A stretch of 14,435 nt of DNA from Pseudomonadota bacterium. GTDB lineage: Bacteria > Pseudomonadota > Gammaproteobacteria > UBA5335. A program made the translations under genes and the position numbers. This document shows positions 13,443 through 14,435 of the stretch, in pieces. Below the pieces are notes generated by a model. That model did no database searches. It had not been told where the DNA came from and saw only the letters and a list, made by a program, of their open reading frames with translations. The stretch covers positions 1 to 14,435 of the forward strand of contig JAJXTQ010000009.1 of NCBI GenBank assembly GCA_021783685.1, read 5' to 3'. The first letter of the stretch is position 1. Every line of letters begins with the position of its first letter.

Positions 13443-14252
13443 GTGATCGATGGCGCACCAGAATCGTTGCCGATCGTTTACCGCGATGACACCCTGATCG
13501 CCGTCCACAAGCCGGCAGGTCTGCTGGTGCATCGCAGCGTGCTCGACCGTCATGAGACCCGCTTCGCGCTGCAGATGCTGCGCGACCAGATCGGGCAGCT
13601 CGTCCATCCGGTGCATCGGATCGACAAGGGCACGTCCGGCCTGTTGCTGTTTGCGCTGGATCGCGAGGTCGGCCGGCTGCTGTCGGGCCAGTTCGAACGC
13701 GGCGAGGTGGAGAAGCGCTACATCGCCGTGGTGCGCGGTCATCCGGCAGCGTCCGGTGAGATCGACCATCCGTTGGCGCGCATGGCGGACGAGCATGCAG
13801 GCATCGCCGCGAATGCCCTCCCGCAGCCCGCGCGCACCCGCTTTCGTCGCCTGGCGACGGTGGAGTTGCCGCACCGGGTGGATCGCTATCCCACCAGCCG
13901 CTACGCCCTGGTCGAGCTGCAGCCGCTGACCGGCCGCTGGCACCAGCTGCGCCGCCACATGAAGCACATCGCGCACCCCATCATCGGCGACGCGACGCAC
14001 GGCAAGGGACGGCATAACCGTCTGTTCCAGCAGCTGTTCGGTCACCCGCGCCTGCTGCTGGCGGCGATCGGGATGCGGCTCGTGCATCCGGCGAGCGGCC
14101 AGGCCTTGCAGCTGCAGGCCGGGTTGGCCGATGACTTTGCCGAGGTGATCGGACGACTGGGGTGGAGCGAGGCCGCCCGCCCGCACCGCCCAGCGCGCTC
14201 GTTCTCCCCAGCGCACGCGTTCCCGAAAGCCGGACCATCCGGCATTGACTAG
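13443..14252 (+). CDS. truC: tRNA pseudouridine synthase C (Psi65), RluA family
   Basis: Encodes 269 residues, close to the E. coli enzyme. The GTG at 13443 is preceded by GAAGGA with suitable spacing; the frame is open back to 13059 but without coding character. The family signature HRIDKGTSGLLLFA holds the catalytic Asp61. The stretches LVHRSVLDRHETRFALQMLRDQIGQ, split here by residue positions 28-52, and QLRRHMKHIAHPIIGD near 163-178 are characteristic of TruC, as is the order RYIAVVRG then LATVELP then RYPTSRYALVEL. TruC isomerises U65 in the T-arm of certain tRNAs. The last 40 residues are a Pro/Ala/Arg-rich tail beyond the usual end. It is a housekeeping gene with no evident link to the oxidase system. 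Confidence 0.93.
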   Translation: MIDGAPESLPIVYRDDTLIAVHKPAGLLVHRSVLDRHETRFALQMLRDQIGQLVHPVHRIDKGTSGLLLFALDREVGRLLSGQFERGEVEKRYIAVVRGHPAASGEIDHPLARMADEHAGIAANALPQPARTRFRRLATVELPHRVDRYPTSRYALVELQPLTGRWHQLRRHMKHIAHPIIGDATHGKGRHNRLFQQLFGHPRLLLAAIGMRLVHPASGQALQLQAGLADDFAEVIGRLGWSEAARPHRPARSFSPAHAFPKAGPSGID

Positions 14253-14310
14253 CATTAAGTCTTGTTCATCCGTATCGGGGGCCCCATGAGCGGAGCGCAC
14301 GCTGCGGGCG

Positions 14311-14435
14311 ATGACGCAGGTGGAGCGCGACTGGACTCCCGATCTGCTGGATCCCGCGCGCAGCGTGGCGCTGCTCGCGGGCGACCCGGCCATGCCCGGC
14401 CCCTGCACGCTGCGCGGCCGCATGCGCGGCGGGTA
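14311..14435 (+). CDS. Start of a probable cupin-domain protein (cut by the right edge)
   Basis: From the ATG at 14311 the frame reads MTQVERDWTPDLLDPARSV, then ALLAGDPAMPGPCTLRGRMRGG to the edge. The GDP..PGP.T.R....GG pattern resembles the N-terminal strand region of small cupin proteins that later carry an HxH metal motif; that motif is outside the window. The ribosome site is poor, and the frame is open back to 14290, so the start is uncertain. The competing ATG at 14286 opens a different frame of Arg/Ala-rich, non-protein-like sequence. Confidence 0.45.
   Translation, partial: MTQVERDWTPDLLDPARSVALLAGDPAMPGPCTLRGRMRGG

Overview
The window is high-G+C DNA, most likely from a proteobacterium. 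Codon use, strong GGAGG-type ribosome binding sites, three sigma54 (-24/-12) promoters and a TruC close to the E. coli enzyme all point that way, and a betaproteobacterium is my best guess. I see no transposase, tRNA, rRNA or CRISPR array.

Layout, left to right. (1) A minus-strand unit (1-5870) encodes a very large secreted multicopper oxidase (MCO, 1824 residues) followed 18 bases later by an exported protein cut by the left edge. (2) The unit is preceded by about 500 bases of regulatory DNA (5871-6383). This holds a consensus sigma54 promoter, a perfect inverted repeat, a degenerate copy of the 5' end of the nearby histidine kinase gene, and the terminator of the next gene. (3) Another minus-strand gene (6384-8780) encodes a secreted protein with tandem cadherin/Ig-like domains. 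(4) A divergent control region (8781-9419) carries one sigma54 promoter on each strand and two inverted repeats between them. (5) A stand-alone receiver protein (9420-9845, plus) follows. (6) A minus-strand two-component operon follows: a sensor kinase (11426-12904) and a sigma54-dependent response regulator (10012-11421). (7) The right end is ordinary chromosome: truC (13443-14252) and the start of a probable cupin gene.

How the parts fit, by inference. The kinase has a periplasmic sensor domain and phosphorylates the sigma54 activator. The activator would then switch on the three sigma54 promoters, which serve the MCO unit, the cadherin-like exoprotein and the lone receiver. Two of these promoters carry an upstream CCCCA-N4-TGGGG palindrome, a candidate activator site. 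The regulated output is an extracytoplasmic copper oxidase with all four MCO copper motifs in permuted order, as I recall for the MnxG/MofA manganese oxidases, plus a secreted surface-type protein. The best overall hypothesis is a signal-controlled, sigma54-driven extracellular metal (Mn/Fe/Cu) oxidase system. The substrate cannot be read from the sequence.
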